Shown: piece by piece, positions 15,614 to 24,124 of the stretch
Position numbering within the stretch: position 1 is the stretch's first letter
Layout of the letters: every line of letters begins with the position of its first letter
NCBI RefSeq assembly: GCF_001042985.1
Contig: NZ_JYKY01000036.1
Coordinates: forward strand, 1 to 37,464
Length of the DNA: 37,464 bases
Direction: 5' to 3'
Source of the DNA: Pseudomonas lundensis
Lineage (GTDB): Bacteria; Pseudomonadota; Gammaproteobacteria; Pseudomonadales; Pseudomonadaceae
Notes under the pieces: model-generated
Seen by the model: only the letters and a program-made list of their open reading frames with translations
What the model was told of the DNA's origin: nothing
Databases searched by the model: none
Program-made: the position numbers and the translations under genes

Positions 15614-15729
15614 AAGCCCTGCGCTTGACCGGTGCCGGAACGCTCGCGGCTTGGTGATCCGGCGCCTTGCCCATCCATTTCGCGCAAGGGCCGGCCCCCG
15701 GGCCGCCCTTGCCAACGGAGAGACAGAAC

Positions 15730-16419
15730 ATGCTTTTACAGGGCTATGGTTCGCTCATTCTCGAAGGTACGTTGGCGACCATCCAGCTGGCACTGATGTC
15801 CATGGTACTGGCCGTCACGCTGGGCCTGATCGGCGCATCAGCCAAACTATCGAAACAACCGCTGCTGCGTCACCTGGCCGCCGGCTACACCACGCTGATT
15901 CGCAGCGTGCCGGACCTGGTGATCATGTTGTTGCTGTTCTTCAGCCTGCAGATCTGGCTGAACAACCTGACTGAATGGCTGGACACCGAACAGATTGACA
16001 TCAACCCCTTCGCGGCCGGGGTGCTGACCCTGGGTTTCATCTACGGTGCCTATTTCACCGAGACCTTCCGCGGCGCTTTTCAGTCCGTGCCAGCCGGCCA
16101 GTTGGAAGCTGCCGTGGCCTACGGCATGAATCGTCGGCAGGTGTTTGTGCGGGTGCTGTTTCCACAAATGATGCGCTTCGCCCTACCGGGAATCGGCAAC
16201 AACTGGCAGGTGTTGATCAAGGCCACGGCGCTGGTGTCGATCATTGGTTTGATCGATATCGTCAAAGTCACCCAGGACGCGGGCAAGAACTCCATGGACC
16301 TGTTTTTCTTCAGCGTGGTCGGCGGCCTGATCTACCTGGCCCTGACCACCGTTTCCAACGGCGTGCTGATGTGGCTTGAACGCCGCTACTCGGTGGGCGT
16401 CAGAGGTGCGCAGCTATGA
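15730..16419 (+). CDS. ABC transporter permease (HisQ/AotQ type)
   Basis: The 229-residue membrane protein has about five hydrophobic segments. The HisMQ-type permease EAA loop sits at about residues 125-145 (GAFQSVPAGQLEAAVAYGMN), which docks to the ATPase. Its N-terminus (LLQGYGSLILEGTLATIQLA) is typical of the first permease. The start at 15730 has GGAG nine bases upstream; an earlier ATG at 15667 would add a Pro-rich tail and lacks family support. The 116-bp gap from the binding-protein gene holds no gene. The stop overlaps the start of the next permease (ATGA). Confidence 0.92.
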   Translation: MLLQGYGSLILEGTLATIQLALMSMVLAVTLGLIGASAKLSKQPLLRHLAAGYTTLIRSVPDLVIMLLLFFSLQIWLNNLTEWLDTEQIDINPFAAGVLTLGFIYGAYFTETFRGAFQSVPAGQLEAAVAYGMNRRQVFVRVLFPQMMRFALPGIGNNWQVLIKATALVSIIGLIDIVKVTQDAGKNSMDLFFFSVVGGLIYLALTTVSNGVLMWLERRYSVGVRGAQL

Positions 16420-17129
16420 TCGATATCGTCCAGGAGTACTGGAAAGCCTACCTTTGGTTTGACGGCTACCAACTCTCAGGCGTGGCCATGACCCTCTGGC
16501 TGCTAGTCGCTTCCATCGCCATCGGCGGCACCCTGGCCGTGCCGCTGGCCGTGGCACGAGTCTCGTCCAATCCGCTGCTGCGCATGCCCGTATGGTTCTA
16601 CACCTACGTGTTTCGCGGCACGCCGTTGTATATCCAACTGCTAATCCTCTACACCGGGATCTACAGCTTGCAAGTGGTGCGCGACCAACCGACCCTCGAT
16701 GCGTTTTTTCGCGAGGGCATGAACTGCACCCTGCTGGCCTTTGCCCTCAACACGTGCGCCTACACCACGGAGATTTTCGCCGGCGCCATCCGCGCCACGC
16801 CCTATGGCGAGATCGAAGCAGGCCGCGCCTATGGCATGTCCACCTTCACCCTGTACCGGCGAATCATCCTGCCCTCGGCATTGCGCCGTTCGCTGCCGTA
16901 CTACAGCAACGAAGTGATCCTGATGCTGCACTCCACCACTCTCGCCTTCACCGCCACCGTGCCCGATCTATTGAAGGTCGCTCGCGACGTCAACTCTGCG
17001 ACCTACTCCTCGTTCGAAGCCTTCGGCCTGGCGGCGGTGCTGTACGCGCTGATGGTGTTTACCCTGGTCTGGCTGTTTCGTCGCTGCGAAGTGCGCTGGC
17101 TGGCCTTCTTGCAACCGCAGGCGCATTGA
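16416..17129 (+). CDS. ABC transporter permease (HisM/AotM type)
   Basis: This 237-residue inner-membrane permease pairs with the upstream one. It has the RGTPLYIQLLILYTG segment and the EAA loop GAIRATPYGEIEAGRAYGMS at about residues 120-145. Start and upstream stop overlap in ATGA, so synthesis is coupled. HisM-type proteins form a heterodimer with HisQ-type partners in the importer for basic amino acids. Confidence 0.92.
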   Translation: MIDIVQEYWKAYLWFDGYQLSGVAMTLWLLVASIAIGGTLAVPLAVARVSSNPLLRMPVWFYTYVFRGTPLYIQLLILYTGIYSLQVVRDQPTLDAFFREGMNCTLLAFALNTCAYTTEIFAGAIRATPYGEIEAGRAYGMSTFTLYRRIILPSALRRSLPYYSNEVILMLHSTTLAFTATVPDLLKVARDVNSATYSSFEAFGLAAVLYALMVFTLVWLFRRCEVRWLAFLQPQAH

Positions 17130-17156
17130 GTGACCGTCCTTTTGGAGACATCGAAC

Positions 17157-17924
17157 ATGTATAAGCTAAGCGTAGATGAGCTGCACAAGAAATACGGCGA
17201 CCACGAAGTACTCAAGGGCGTATCGCTCAAGGCCAAAGCTGGCGACGTAATCAGCATCATTGGCTCCAGCGGCTCGGGCAAAAGCACCTTCCTGCGTTGC
17301 ATCAACTTCCTGGAACAGCCGTGCGCCGGAACCATCACGGTAAACAACGAGCAAATCCGCACCAAACAGGATCTCAACGGCGCGCTGCGGGTGGCCGACC
17401 CGCGTCAGCTGCAAAAAGTGCGCACCAAACTGGCGATGGTGTTCCAGCACTTCAACCTGTGGCAGCACATGACCGTGCTGGAGAACATCATCGAAGCACC
17501 GGTGCATGTGCTGGGCGTCAAGCGCAAGGACGCAGAGGCACGCGCGCGGCAGTACCTGCATAAAGTCGGTCTGGACCCGAGCGTTGAGAAAAAATACCCG
17601 TCCCACCTGTCCGGCGGCCAGCAGCAAAGGGTCGCCATTGCCCGTGCCTTGGCCATGGAACCGGAAGTGATGTTGTTCGACGAACCCACTTCCGCGCTGG
17701 ATCCGGAACTGGTGGGCGAGGTGCTGAAAGTGATGCAGGCCCTGGCCGAGGAAGGTCGCACCATGGTCGTGGTCACCCACGAGATGGGGTTTGCGCGCAA
17801 CGTCTCCAACCATGTGATGTTCCTGCACCAAGGCCGGGTTGAAGAGCAAGGTCCGCCGGGTGAAGTGCTGGTCAGTCCGCAAAGCGAGCGCTTGACCCAG
17901 TTCCTCTCCGGCCGCCTGAAGTAA
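17157..17924 (+). CDS. ABC transporter ATP-binding protein (HisP/AotP type)
   Basis: The 255-residue ATPase carries all motifs. Walker A is GSSGSGKST at 36-44, signature LSGGQQQR near 150, Walker B VMLFDEPTSALD near 175, and the switch His is in VVVTHEMGFA. The segment between the strands (AGTITVNNEQIRTKQDLNGA) is characteristic of HisP-like polar amino acid ATPases. The start at 17157 is preferred to a GTG at 17130, because GGAG precedes it and the length then matches the family. Fourth gene of the importer operon. Confidence 0.94.
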   Translation: MYKLSVDELHKKYGDHEVLKGVSLKAKAGDVISIIGSSGSGKSTFLRCINFLEQPCAGTITVNNEQIRTKQDLNGALRVADPRQLQKVRTKLAMVFQHFNLWQHMTVLENIIEAPVHVLGVKRKDAEARARQYLHKVGLDPSVEKKYPSHLSGGQQQRVAIARALAMEPEVMLFDEPTSALDPELVGEVLKVMQALAEEGRTMVVVTHEMGFARNVSNHVMFLHQGRVEEQGPPGEVLVSPQSERLTQFLSGRLK

Positions 17925-17947
17925 CCCCATTTCGACAGGAGACAACC

Positions 17948-19060
17948 ATGAGTAACGGTTTTCCATCACACCGCAGCTTTACCCAGCAGCGTGAACAATT
18001 CCTCGCCGCCGCCGAGGCCGTCGGCGCCCGTCTTAGCCATTACCCGCACCCATTGCGCGGCCCGTTCGCCGAGGCCCTGGGCACAGATGTGGCCCTGCTC
18101 GGCAACCCCCAGGCCAAACGGGTGTTGGTGGCCTTGAGCGGCACCCACGGCGTGGAAGGTTATTACGGCTCGGATTGCCAGCGCCAATGGCTGCAAACCT
18201 TCAGGGAGCGCAGCCTGCCCGACGACGTCGCGGTACTGATGATCCACTTGATCAACCCGTGGGGCACGGCCTGGATGCGTCGGGTCAACGAGGACAACAT
18301 CGACCTCAACCGCAACTACCTGGACTTCACTAAGACACCACCCGACAACGCGGCTTATGAAACTCTGCACCCGATCTACACCTGTACCCAACTGCGTGGC
18401 CCCGAACGTGAGCGCGCCGATGCCCAGCTCAATGAACGGATCAGCCGCGAGGGCTGGTCGGCGGTGATGTCGATTGTCGAGGCCGGTCAGTATCGCCATC
18501 CCGATGGCCTGTTCTACGGCGGTAACAGCTCAAGTTGGTCGAACCAGACCCTGCACCGGATCCTCGGCGAACACCTGGCACACGCCGAGGTCGCGATGTG
18601 CTTCGACCTGCACACCGGCGCGGGCGATTATGGCCATCCGATGTTGATGACCATTGCCCAGGCCTCGTACCCGGCACTGCCCCAGGCCCAGGTGTTGTTC
18701 GGGCCCTGGCTGTTCACCCTGATGACCAGCGCCAACAGCCAGAGTGACACCGGCGTTGCTGCCACTGCCACCGGTTACACCTCCCAGGCCATCATCAACG
18801 CCTTGCCTCATGTGCAACTGATGCCGTTCGTGATCGAGTGCGGCACCTACCCTGGTCAACAAATCCATGCGGTGCTGCGCGACGATCAGTGGCTGCACCT
18901 ACACGGCGACCCAACCGGCCCCGAAGCACGGCAGATCAAGTTGCAACTGCTTGAACAATTCTTCCCCGCGGACAGCGACTGGCAAGAGTTGGTGTGGGTG
19001 CGAACGCGGCAGATCTGGGAACGGGCGTTGTCCGCGATAGGCACGCGCGGCGGTCTGTAA
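17948..19060 (+). CDS. DUF2817 zinc hydrolase (M14 carboxypeptidase-like)
   Basis: The 370-residue protein belongs to the DUF2817 family, related to M14 zinc carboxypeptidases and aspartoacylase-type amidases. The likely zinc ligands are His67 and Glu70 (SGTHGVEGYYGS) and His222 (FDLHTGAGDYG). Glu297 in VIECGTYPG fits the catalytic glutamate. NRNYLDF near 121 is the substrate-binding Asn-Arg pair. There is no signal peptide, so it acts in the cytoplasm. Its position 23 bases after the ABC ATPase suggests it hydrolyses the imported compound, probably an amide or peptide-like conjugate, yielding a product for the downstream oxygenase. Substrate unproven. Confidence 0.88.
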   Translation: MSNGFPSHRSFTQQREQFLAAAEAVGARLSHYPHPLRGPFAEALGTDVALLGNPQAKRVLVALSGTHGVEGYYGSDCQRQWLQTFRERSLPDDVAVLMIHLINPWGTAWMRRVNEDNIDLNRNYLDFTKTPPDNAAYETLHPIYTCTQLRGPERERADAQLNERISREGWSAVMSIVEAGQYRHPDGLFYGGNSSSWSNQTLHRILGEHLAHAEVAMCFDLHTGAGDYGHPMLMTIAQASYPALPQAQVLFGPWLFTLMTSANSQSDTGVAATATGYTSQAIINALPHVQLMPFVIECGTYPGQQIHAVLRDDQWLHLHGDPTGPEARQIKLQLLEQFFPADSDWQELVWVRTRQIWERALSAIGTRGGL

Positions 19061-19076
19061 AACGCACAGCACCCAG

Positions 19077-19104
19077 TGTGGGAGCGAGCAAGCTAGCTCC
19101 CACA
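19077..19104. repeat. Pseudomonas REP-type hairpin
   Basis: TGTGGGAGC and GCTCCCACA form a stem with CGAGCAAGCT-type sequence between. This is the common chromosomal REP/BIME unit of fluorescent pseudomonads. It lies just after the DUF2817 gene, where it may stabilise or end the upstream transcript, and it supports a chromosomal origin for the cargo. Confidence 0.8.
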
Positions 19105-19190
19105 GGAGATGTTCGTGGGGACGCGATAAACACTTAAGAGAACCTAAACTAAATATCAGTTTTATCCATCTATTCTTACTCAACTGGCCT

Positions 19191-19202
19191 CTCGTATTCT
19201 GG
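19191..19202. promoter_or_regulatory. Shared 12-mer before the Rieske operon
   Basis: CTCGTATTCTGG is identical to 14548-14559 upstream of the importer. Both copies are in the 5' regions of cargo operons, so it may be a LysR-binding half-site or a promoter core (TATTCT as -10). Confidence 0.45.
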
Positions 19203-19246
19203 ATCCGTCGTTAGCCACGATCCGAAGAATAATAAGGAGAGACCCC

Positions 19247-20320
19247 ATGTTTATGCGCAACGCCTGGTATGTCGCCGCCAGTGAAACCGAACTCGGTGAG
19301 CAACTGTTTGCGGTCAAGCTGCTGAATGAGGCGGTAGTGCTTTACCGCAAAGGCGATGGCACCCCGGTCGCCCTAGAAGATGCCTGCCCGCATCGCAAAC
19401 TGCCGTTGTCCTTAGGGCGGCGCCAAGGTGACGACATCGAATGCGGTTACCACGGCCTAACCTTCGACTGCTCGGGCAGTTGCGTGCGCGCCCCCGGCAG
19501 TAAGCACGTTCCCCAAGGCGCCAAGGTGCGCAGTTATCCGCTGGCCGTGCGCTACGGCCTGATCTGGATCTGGATGGGCGATGCCGAGCTGGCCGACGCC
19601 AGCAAGATTTGCCACGTGCCCGAATGGGGCGATCCGGCCTGGGGCCTGAATCGTGGCGACAGCATGGTCATCCCCTGCAACTACCTGTACATGACCGACA
19701 ACCTGCTCGACCCCTCCCACGTGGCCTGGGTTCACCAGTCCTCCTTTGGCAGCGCCGCATGCGCCCAGGAGCCGCTGCAAACTACGGTGACAGACGTCGG
19801 CGTGATCGTGTCGCGGTGGATGCGCGACATCGAAGTGGCGCCGTTCTACGCCAAGTTCGTCAAGTTCAGCGGCAACTGTGACCGCAAGCAGCATTACGAA
19901 GTGCACTACCCGGCCCAGGCCATCATCAAGGCCATCTTCACCCCGGCCGGCACCGGATCGGATGCCGGGCCGGTGCACGAACAGGTGTTCTTGATGAACT
20001 CCTACAACTTCATGACCCCCATCGATGAGTCCACCACCCGCTACTACTGGTTCCAGGTGCGCAACTTCGACCAGGACAACGAGGAAGTCTCGCGCCAGTT
20101 CGATGAGGACGTACGTCACGCTTTCGCCGAAGACCGCGTGGTGCTCGCCGCCGTCCATCAAGGCATGGCCAACAAGTGCAGCCCCAATATCGACCTGGCC
20201 TCCGACTCGGGACCCCTGCGTTTCCGGCGTAACCTGGCCAAATTGATTGCCCAGGAACAACCTGCGGACTTGATCCCGCTGGTACAAGGCCAGACCGCAA
20301 ACAGCGGGGGTTTGAGATGA
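19247..20320 (+). CDS. Rieske non-heme iron oxygenase, vanillate-demethylase (VanA) like
   Basis: The 357-residue protein has a Rieske domain with Cys47, His49, Cys66 and His69 (CPHRKLPLSLG ... CGYHGLTFD). A VanA-type catalytic domain follows, with iron ligands His158 and His163 in DNLLDPSHVAWVH. Length and motifs match single-component-alpha oxygenases such as vanillate O-demethylase, dicamba demethylase and caffeine N-demethylases, which remove methyl groups or hydroxylate small ring compounds. GGAGAG precedes the ATG. The stop overlaps the reductase start (ATGA). The true substrate is not evident; the neighbouring importer and hydrolase suggest an aromatic or N-methyl moiety released from an amino-acid conjugate. 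Confidence 0.92.
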   Translation: MFMRNAWYVAASETELGEQLFAVKLLNEAVVLYRKGDGTPVALEDACPHRKLPLSLGRRQGDDIECGYHGLTFDCSGSCVRAPGSKHVPQGAKVRSYPLAVRYGLIWIWMGDAELADASKICHVPEWGDPAWGLNRGDSMVIPCNYLYMTDNLLDPSHVAWVHQSSFGSAACAQEPLQTTVTDVGVIVSRWMRDIEVAPFYAKFVKFSGNCDRKQHYEVHYPAQAIIKAIFTPAGTGSDAGPVHEQVFLMNSYNFMTPIDESTTRYYWFQVRNFDQDNEEVSRQFDEDVRHAFAEDRVVLAAVHQGMANKCSPNIDLASDSGPLRFRRNLAKLIAQEQPADLIPLVQGQTANSGGLR

Positions 20321-21420
20321 GCAGCCAACCCCAAGGTTTCAAGGCTTGGCGGGTGATCGAGAAAACGCCGGAAAGCGCGGTCATTACCTCCTTCGTCCTC
20401 GCGCCGCAGGACGGTCCTGCACCCATGGACTTTCGTCCGGGGCAGTTCCTCACGGTGCGGCTGGTGTTGGGCGACGGCACTCGAGTGCTGCGTAACTACA
20501 GCGTCAGTGCCCTCACGGACAACCCGCTCCAGGTACGAATTTCGGTCAAGCGTGAACCCGCCCCGTTCGATCGCCAAGACCTGCCGGCCGGACAAGGTTC
20601 CAACCACCTGCACGACGGCGTGCGGGTTGGCGACGTACTCGACATCGCAGGCCCATCCGGCACCTTTGTGCTGGACGAGCAAAGTCCAAGGCCGGTGGTG
20701 CTGTTCAGCGGCGGCGTCGGTTTGACGCCCATGCTGAGCATGCTGCATCGCCTGAGCGGCCAGTCGATGCGCCCGGTGCACTTTCTGCACGCCTGCGAAA
20801 ACGGCGCGGTGCATGGGTTTCGCGATGAAGTGCTGGCCCTGGCCGACCGGCGCCCGGGCATTGAAGTGCACTTCTGTTATCGCAATCCGAGCGAGGCGGA
20901 TCGTGACCGCTTTCACAGCCAGGGCCTGATCAGTCGCCAAACCCTGCAAAGCCTGCTGCCGTTGGACGACTATGATATCTACCTGTGCGGCCCCAGACTT
21001 TTCATGCAGGCCAACTGGCGGCTGTTGCGCAGCCTTGGGGTGGCCCGCGAACGAATTCATTACGAGTTTTTTGGCCCGGCGACGGTGCTTGAGGAAGACG
21101 ACGTCAGTCCAGCGCCGCCACCTGAGCCGACGCTGAGCGAACCTGTGGCAAAGGACGGTGCCGTAAGTGTCTGCTTCATGCCGTCCGGCACCCGCGTAGC
21201 CTGGGATGAAAACTGCCATTCATTGCTCGAATTGGCCGAACAGGCGGGCCTGACTCCGGCGTTCAATTGCCGGGCGGGCTTGTGCAATACCTGCCAGGTG
21301 AGCTTGCGCGAAGGTACGGTCGAGTACTTCGACGACCCGCTGGACGCTCCGCAAAACGGTGACATCCTGTTGTGCTGCACGCGGCCCACCAGTGCGATCA
21401 CGGTGCAACTGCGCCAATAG
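20317..21420 (+). CDS. FNR-type reductase with C-terminal 2Fe-2S ferredoxin, partner of the Rieske oxygenase
   Basis: The 367-residue protein has a flavin domain with RNYSVS at 59-64, a pyridine-nucleotide domain with GGVGLTPML near 132, and a plant-type ferredoxin domain whose cysteines are Cys318, Cys323, Cys326 (CRAGLCNTC) and one of Cys353/354. It moves electrons from NAD(P)H to the oxygenase. The domain order flavin-NAD-ferredoxin and the length resemble the reductases of glycine betaine or vanillate demethylase systems. It overlaps the oxygenase gene by four bases. It is the last intact gene of the cargo; the truncated nuc gene begins about 70 bp downstream. Confidence 0.93.
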   Translation: MSSQPQGFKAWRVIEKTPESAVITSFVLAPQDGPAPMDFRPGQFLTVRLVLGDGTRVLRNYSVSALTDNPLQVRISVKREPAPFDRQDLPAGQGSNHLHDGVRVGDVLDIAGPSGTFVLDEQSPRPVVLFSGGVGLTPMLSMLHRLSGQSMRPVHFLHACENGAVHGFRDEVLALADRRPGIEVHFCYRNPSEADRDRFHSQGLISRQTLQSLLPLDDYDIYLCGPRLFMQANWRLLRSLGVARERIHYEFFGPATVLEEDDVSPAPPPEPTLSEPVAKDGAVSVCFMPSGTRVAWDENCHSLLELAEQAGLTPAFNCRAGLCNTCQVSLREGTVEYFDDPLDAPQNGDILLCCTRPTSAITVQLRQ

Positions 21421-21489
21421 TAAGCGCCGTAGGCGAAGTCGGCCGCGTGTCTGATGCTGGGCGCGAAAAATCAGATCCAATATTTGGGT

Positions 21490-21843
21490 ACCCGTCTTGG
21501 CTATAAGCGTCAGGGCATGGCGCCCAGCAGTTGAGCGCGCTTCTTCGAGGTTGCTGCGGTGATCGGCGACCACCGCCACGTCAACACCGCGTTGCTTGGC
21601 GGCAACCAGCGCTCGGGTAACGTCTGGACTGGTGAAGACGTACGCAGCAACGCGGATAGAGCTGGTGGCCGCGTAAATGGTGCGCAAGACTAGTTTCTGT
21701 GCAGAGCCCTCGGGCTAGAAACCGACCTCGATGCGACGGCTTGCGTCGCCCTCGTTGTCAGCAGCCAGGGCCAGCACTTGCAGGCTGCCCCCCGCGACCA
21801 GTGCCATCGTCAACGCCAGTGGCTTGAAAACTCTAGAAACCAT
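21490..21843 (-). pseudogene. nuc: Nuc-type PLD endonuclease, nonsense mutated and truncated by the cargo
   Basis: From the ATG at 21843 the frame gives a signal-like segment (LALTMALVAGGSLQVLALAA) and RIEVGF. An in-frame TAG at codon 43 (21715-21717) follows where the family has Ser. The frame then resumes with PEGSAQKLVLRTIYAATSSI and VTRALVAAKQRGVDVAVVAD, as in Nuc of IncN pKM101. Similarity stops near 21490, before the catalytic HKD motif. So the gene has both a premature stop and a lost 3' half. Its start overlaps the KikA-like stop, showing it was the next operon gene. The break near 21490 is the right edge of the cargo. Confidence 0.8.
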
Positions 21844-22159
21844 GTTCTACAGGCCCCCAAATATCGTTGGCCTTTTTAGTCAAACCCTCATCGTCCTTGC
21901 AGGACTCAACAGTCTCCCCCCGTGCGGCTTTCGTGCGCGAAGGACTGAAATGTCCGTGCTTGTAACGCTTGATACTGAAATATTTCTGGATGTACTTGTC
22001 GCAGTCACCATCGCGGGTCATGCCAAGTAGACAAAGAACAGCACCGCAAGCGTCGGGGTTACTGTCATGGCCATAGGGCGGCTGGACCGGTTCATCAGCA
22101 ACGGCTGGACCTGACAGCAATAACGCTCCCAGCAAAAAAACGGATGGAAGTTTTTGCAT
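21833..22159 (-). CDS. KikA/TrbM-like periplasmic protein
   Basis: The 108-residue protein has a signal peptide (MQKLPSVFLLGALLLSGPAVA, cleavage before DEPVQ). The cysteine-containing core DACGAVLCLLGM, then GDCDKYIQKYFSI, recalls the TrbM/KikA family of conjugation-associated periplasmic proteins. Paired cysteines probably form disulfides. KikA of IncN plasmids is linked to killing of Klebsiella recipients; TrbM of IncP is needed for mating. It is the gene after virB1 at the end of the transfer operon, with its own leader: the 16-bp palindrome lies immediately upstream of AAGGGGG, which serves as ribosome site. The family call is from the cysteine pattern. Confidence 0.65.
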   Translation of the reverse strand: MQKLPSVFLLGALLLSGPAVADEPVQPPYGHDSNPDACGAVLCLLGMTRDGDCDKYIQKYFSIKRYKHGHFSPSRTKAARGETVESCKDDEGLTKKANDIWGPVEHGF

Positions 22160-22170
22160 AAATCCCCCTT

Positions 22171-22186
22171 TTCTCGCGTGCGAGAA
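22171..22186. promoter_or_regulatory. 16-bp palindrome, copy 2 (before KikA-like gene)
   Basis: TTCTCGCGTGCGAGAA, two bases downstream of the virB1 stop in the transcript, joins directly to AAGGGGG and the KikA-like start. Confidence 0.85.
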
Positions 22187-22188
22187 AT

Positions 22189-23103
22189 TCAATTGATGAT
22201 CTGTACGAAAGATGGCTCGACTTGCGCTTGCCCTTGGCCGGATGCCAGCGCAGCGGCTGGTTTGGGATCAGCGAAGCGTTGGAACTGTTCAACCGGCGCA
22301 GCATCGCCAGTGTCCAGCGCAACTTGAATCCTTGACTGCTCAGGGCTCGCCGGTTGCATCGCAGCCTGTTGAGCGGGTTGCGGTGCCTGGCCGTTTTCGT
22401 CGGTCACAATCACCCATGGGTCACTATGTTTTGACGAAGCTGTACGAGCGCGCACAGGCGTTTTTCGTGCCCCTGGTGATGCAACCGCTACGGGTATCGC
22501 CTCATCGCCTGCAGTGGCCTCCACAGCAGGCACAATCGGATCAGCACTCGAAGGATTCAGGGCACCGACCACAACTTTCTGCACGTAGGACAGATCACCC
22601 TCTTTGTCCGGGCGATAACCACGTACAGGGTTCCCGCTGTAGTACATCGAGAGCGAGTCGCGCAGGGCTTCTTGTGGGTTCGGATTCGCGGTCAGGGCTT
22701 TGGTGTAGTTCTTGACCATCAGCTCGCTAATCGCCTGCAGGTTGCGGCACGGCTCAAACGCTTGGGCGTAGCTCAGGCCGAGAGCCCGCATGTTCGTCAC
22801 CAGGAGCTGGCCAATACCGACCGAGAAACGGAAGCCTTCGCGCTCCAACCGTTCGGCGGTGGCCACCGCTTCACGCAACGACTTGGGCTGACGCTCCAAT
22901 CGGCCATCGACAACCCCAATAGCGTAAGGGTTGTAGGTCGATTCATTGCCGATCAATGACTTTAGGGTCTGCGGATGCACGGTAGGCGCGCACTTAACGG
23001 CCAGCTCAGAGAACGGCACCGGGGCTTGTTCATCGGCCCAGGCCTGGCCGAGAGTGCAGGCCAGTGCCAACAGCGTTACCGCGAACTTAGGCAGCTTTTG
23101 CAT
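22189..23103 (-). CDS. virB1: VirB1-like lytic transglycosylase
   Basis: The 304-residue protein has a signal peptide (MQKLPKFAVTLLALACTLGQ, then AWA). A SLT-type muramidase domain follows, with catalytic Glu in GNESTYNPYAIG near residue 48 and IGQLLVTN and YYSGNP segments typical of VirB1. The C-terminal third is Pro/Ala/Gln-rich and probably unstructured. It opens local holes in peptidoglycan for pilus and channel assembly. The start at 23103 lies within the end of virB11. Placing virB1 last in the operon is like TrwN of R388 and unlike pKM101, where the equivalent gene is first. Confidence 0.92.
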   Translation of the reverse strand: MQKLPKFAVTLLALACTLGQAWADEQAPVPFSELAVKCAPTVHPQTLKSLIGNESTYNPYAIGVVDGRLERQPKSLREAVATAERLEREGFRFSVGIGQLLVTNMRALGLSYAQAFEPCRNLQAISELMVKNYTKALTANPNPQEALRDSLSMYYSGNPVRGYRPDKEGDLSYVQKVVVGALNPSSADPIVPAVEATAGDEAIPVAVASPGARKTPVRARTASSKHSDPWVIVTDENGQAPQPAQQAAMQPASPEQSRIQVALDTGDAAPVEQFQRFADPKPAAALASGQGQAQVEPSFVQIIN

Positions 23104-24115
23104 ATTGAACCTCCGAGATGTAGCGACGGCCATCAAAGCCGTACTCCCACTGAATGACGACATCGATCAGTTGCCGCGAGTATTCGATCAGTTGCGACTT
23201 GTTCATTTCGGCGCCGCCACGCGCAGCCATAGACGCCAGGCGGTCGAACATCATTTCCGGCGAGTCCGAGTGAATCGAGGAAAGTGAACCGCTGTGACCG
23301 GTGTTCAACAGCTCCAAAAACGGGAAGGCTTCGCCGCCGCGGATCTCGCCCATGATTGCCCGGTCGGGGGTCAGTCGAAGAATCGACTCAAGCAGGTCAA
23401 ACGGTGTGACCTTGGCGCGACCTTGACCGCCACGTGAATAGATCAGGTGAACCACGTTCTTGTTGGGTGTGCGGATCTCGCGGGTGTCTTCAATGGTGAC
23501 GAGACGTTCATGCGGATCAATGTGCTCCAGCATCCCGTTGAGCCAGGTGGTTTTACCCGCGTTGGTCCCGGCTGAAATCATGATGTTCTTGCGGGCTTTC
23601 ATGATCCCGATGAAGAACTCTTTCCAGCGCTTAGCGCGATACAGCGCTATCAGGTGATCGTCGGAATAATCGCTGTGCAACCGAGGCTCGTTGATATGCT
23701 CGAAAGCCCCGGTGTCCTGGTATTCGTCCAGGGTGATTTGCTTGATACCGGGCTTACGGATACAGACGATGCCGCCAATGTGCTGTTCGACCGCAGGCGC
23801 CAAGACAACCTGCACGCGGTAATCGCCGCGCTGGTTGTCTGGCACACCCTCGGCGAGATTGATCGGAATACGGCCCGACAGAATCGGCGTATACGAGTCA
23901 ACCTGTTGCCCGGTATGAGCGGCAATCACCTCACCGAGCGAGGTAATTAATCCAGTTGTTACCCCCTCGATCTGCACCGGCTTCATGAACCGACTGCCGT
24001 GATAACCGGCCCAGACGTTGCCAGGGCCGTTGATCGCAATTTCGGTCACTTCTGGATCGTCCAGCAGCGTGACCAGGTTTTTCAGTTTGGCGCGGAACGA
24101 TGCAATCTCAGACAT
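23087..24115 (-). CDS. virB11: VirB11-like traffic ATPase
   Basis: The 342-residue hexameric ATPase has Walker A GTNAGKTT around residues 183-190. Asp box, Walker B (RAIMGEIRGGEAF) and His box (NTGHSGSLSSIHSDSP) follow. It has no membrane segment and works at the cytoplasmic face, energising pilus building and substrate passage with VirB4 and the coupling protein. It starts nine bases after virB10 and overlaps virB1 by 17 bases. Confidence 0.96.
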   Translation of the reverse strand: MSEIASFRAKLKNLVTLLDDPEVTEIAINGPGNVWAGYHGSRFMKPVQIEGVTTGLITSLGEVIAAHTGQQVDSYTPILSGRIPINLAEGVPDNQRGDYRVQVVLAPAVEQHIGGIVCIRKPGIKQITLDEYQDTGAFEHINEPRLHSDYSDDHLIALYRAKRWKEFFIGIMKARKNIMISAGTNAGKTTWLNGMLEHIDPHERLVTIEDTREIRTPNKNVVHLIYSRGGQGRAKVTPFDLLESILRLTPDRAIMGEIRGGEAFPFLELLNTGHSGSLSSIHSDSPEMMFDRLASMAARGGAEMNKSQLIEYSRQLIDVVIQWEYGFDGRRYISEVQYAKAA

Positions 24116-24124
24116 ACCGCTTCC

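Noticed and set aside
20158..21219. Minus-strand open frame of 353 codons opposite the reductase
   Set aside because: Shadow of the flavin/ferredoxin reductase, whose catalytic residues are all present.
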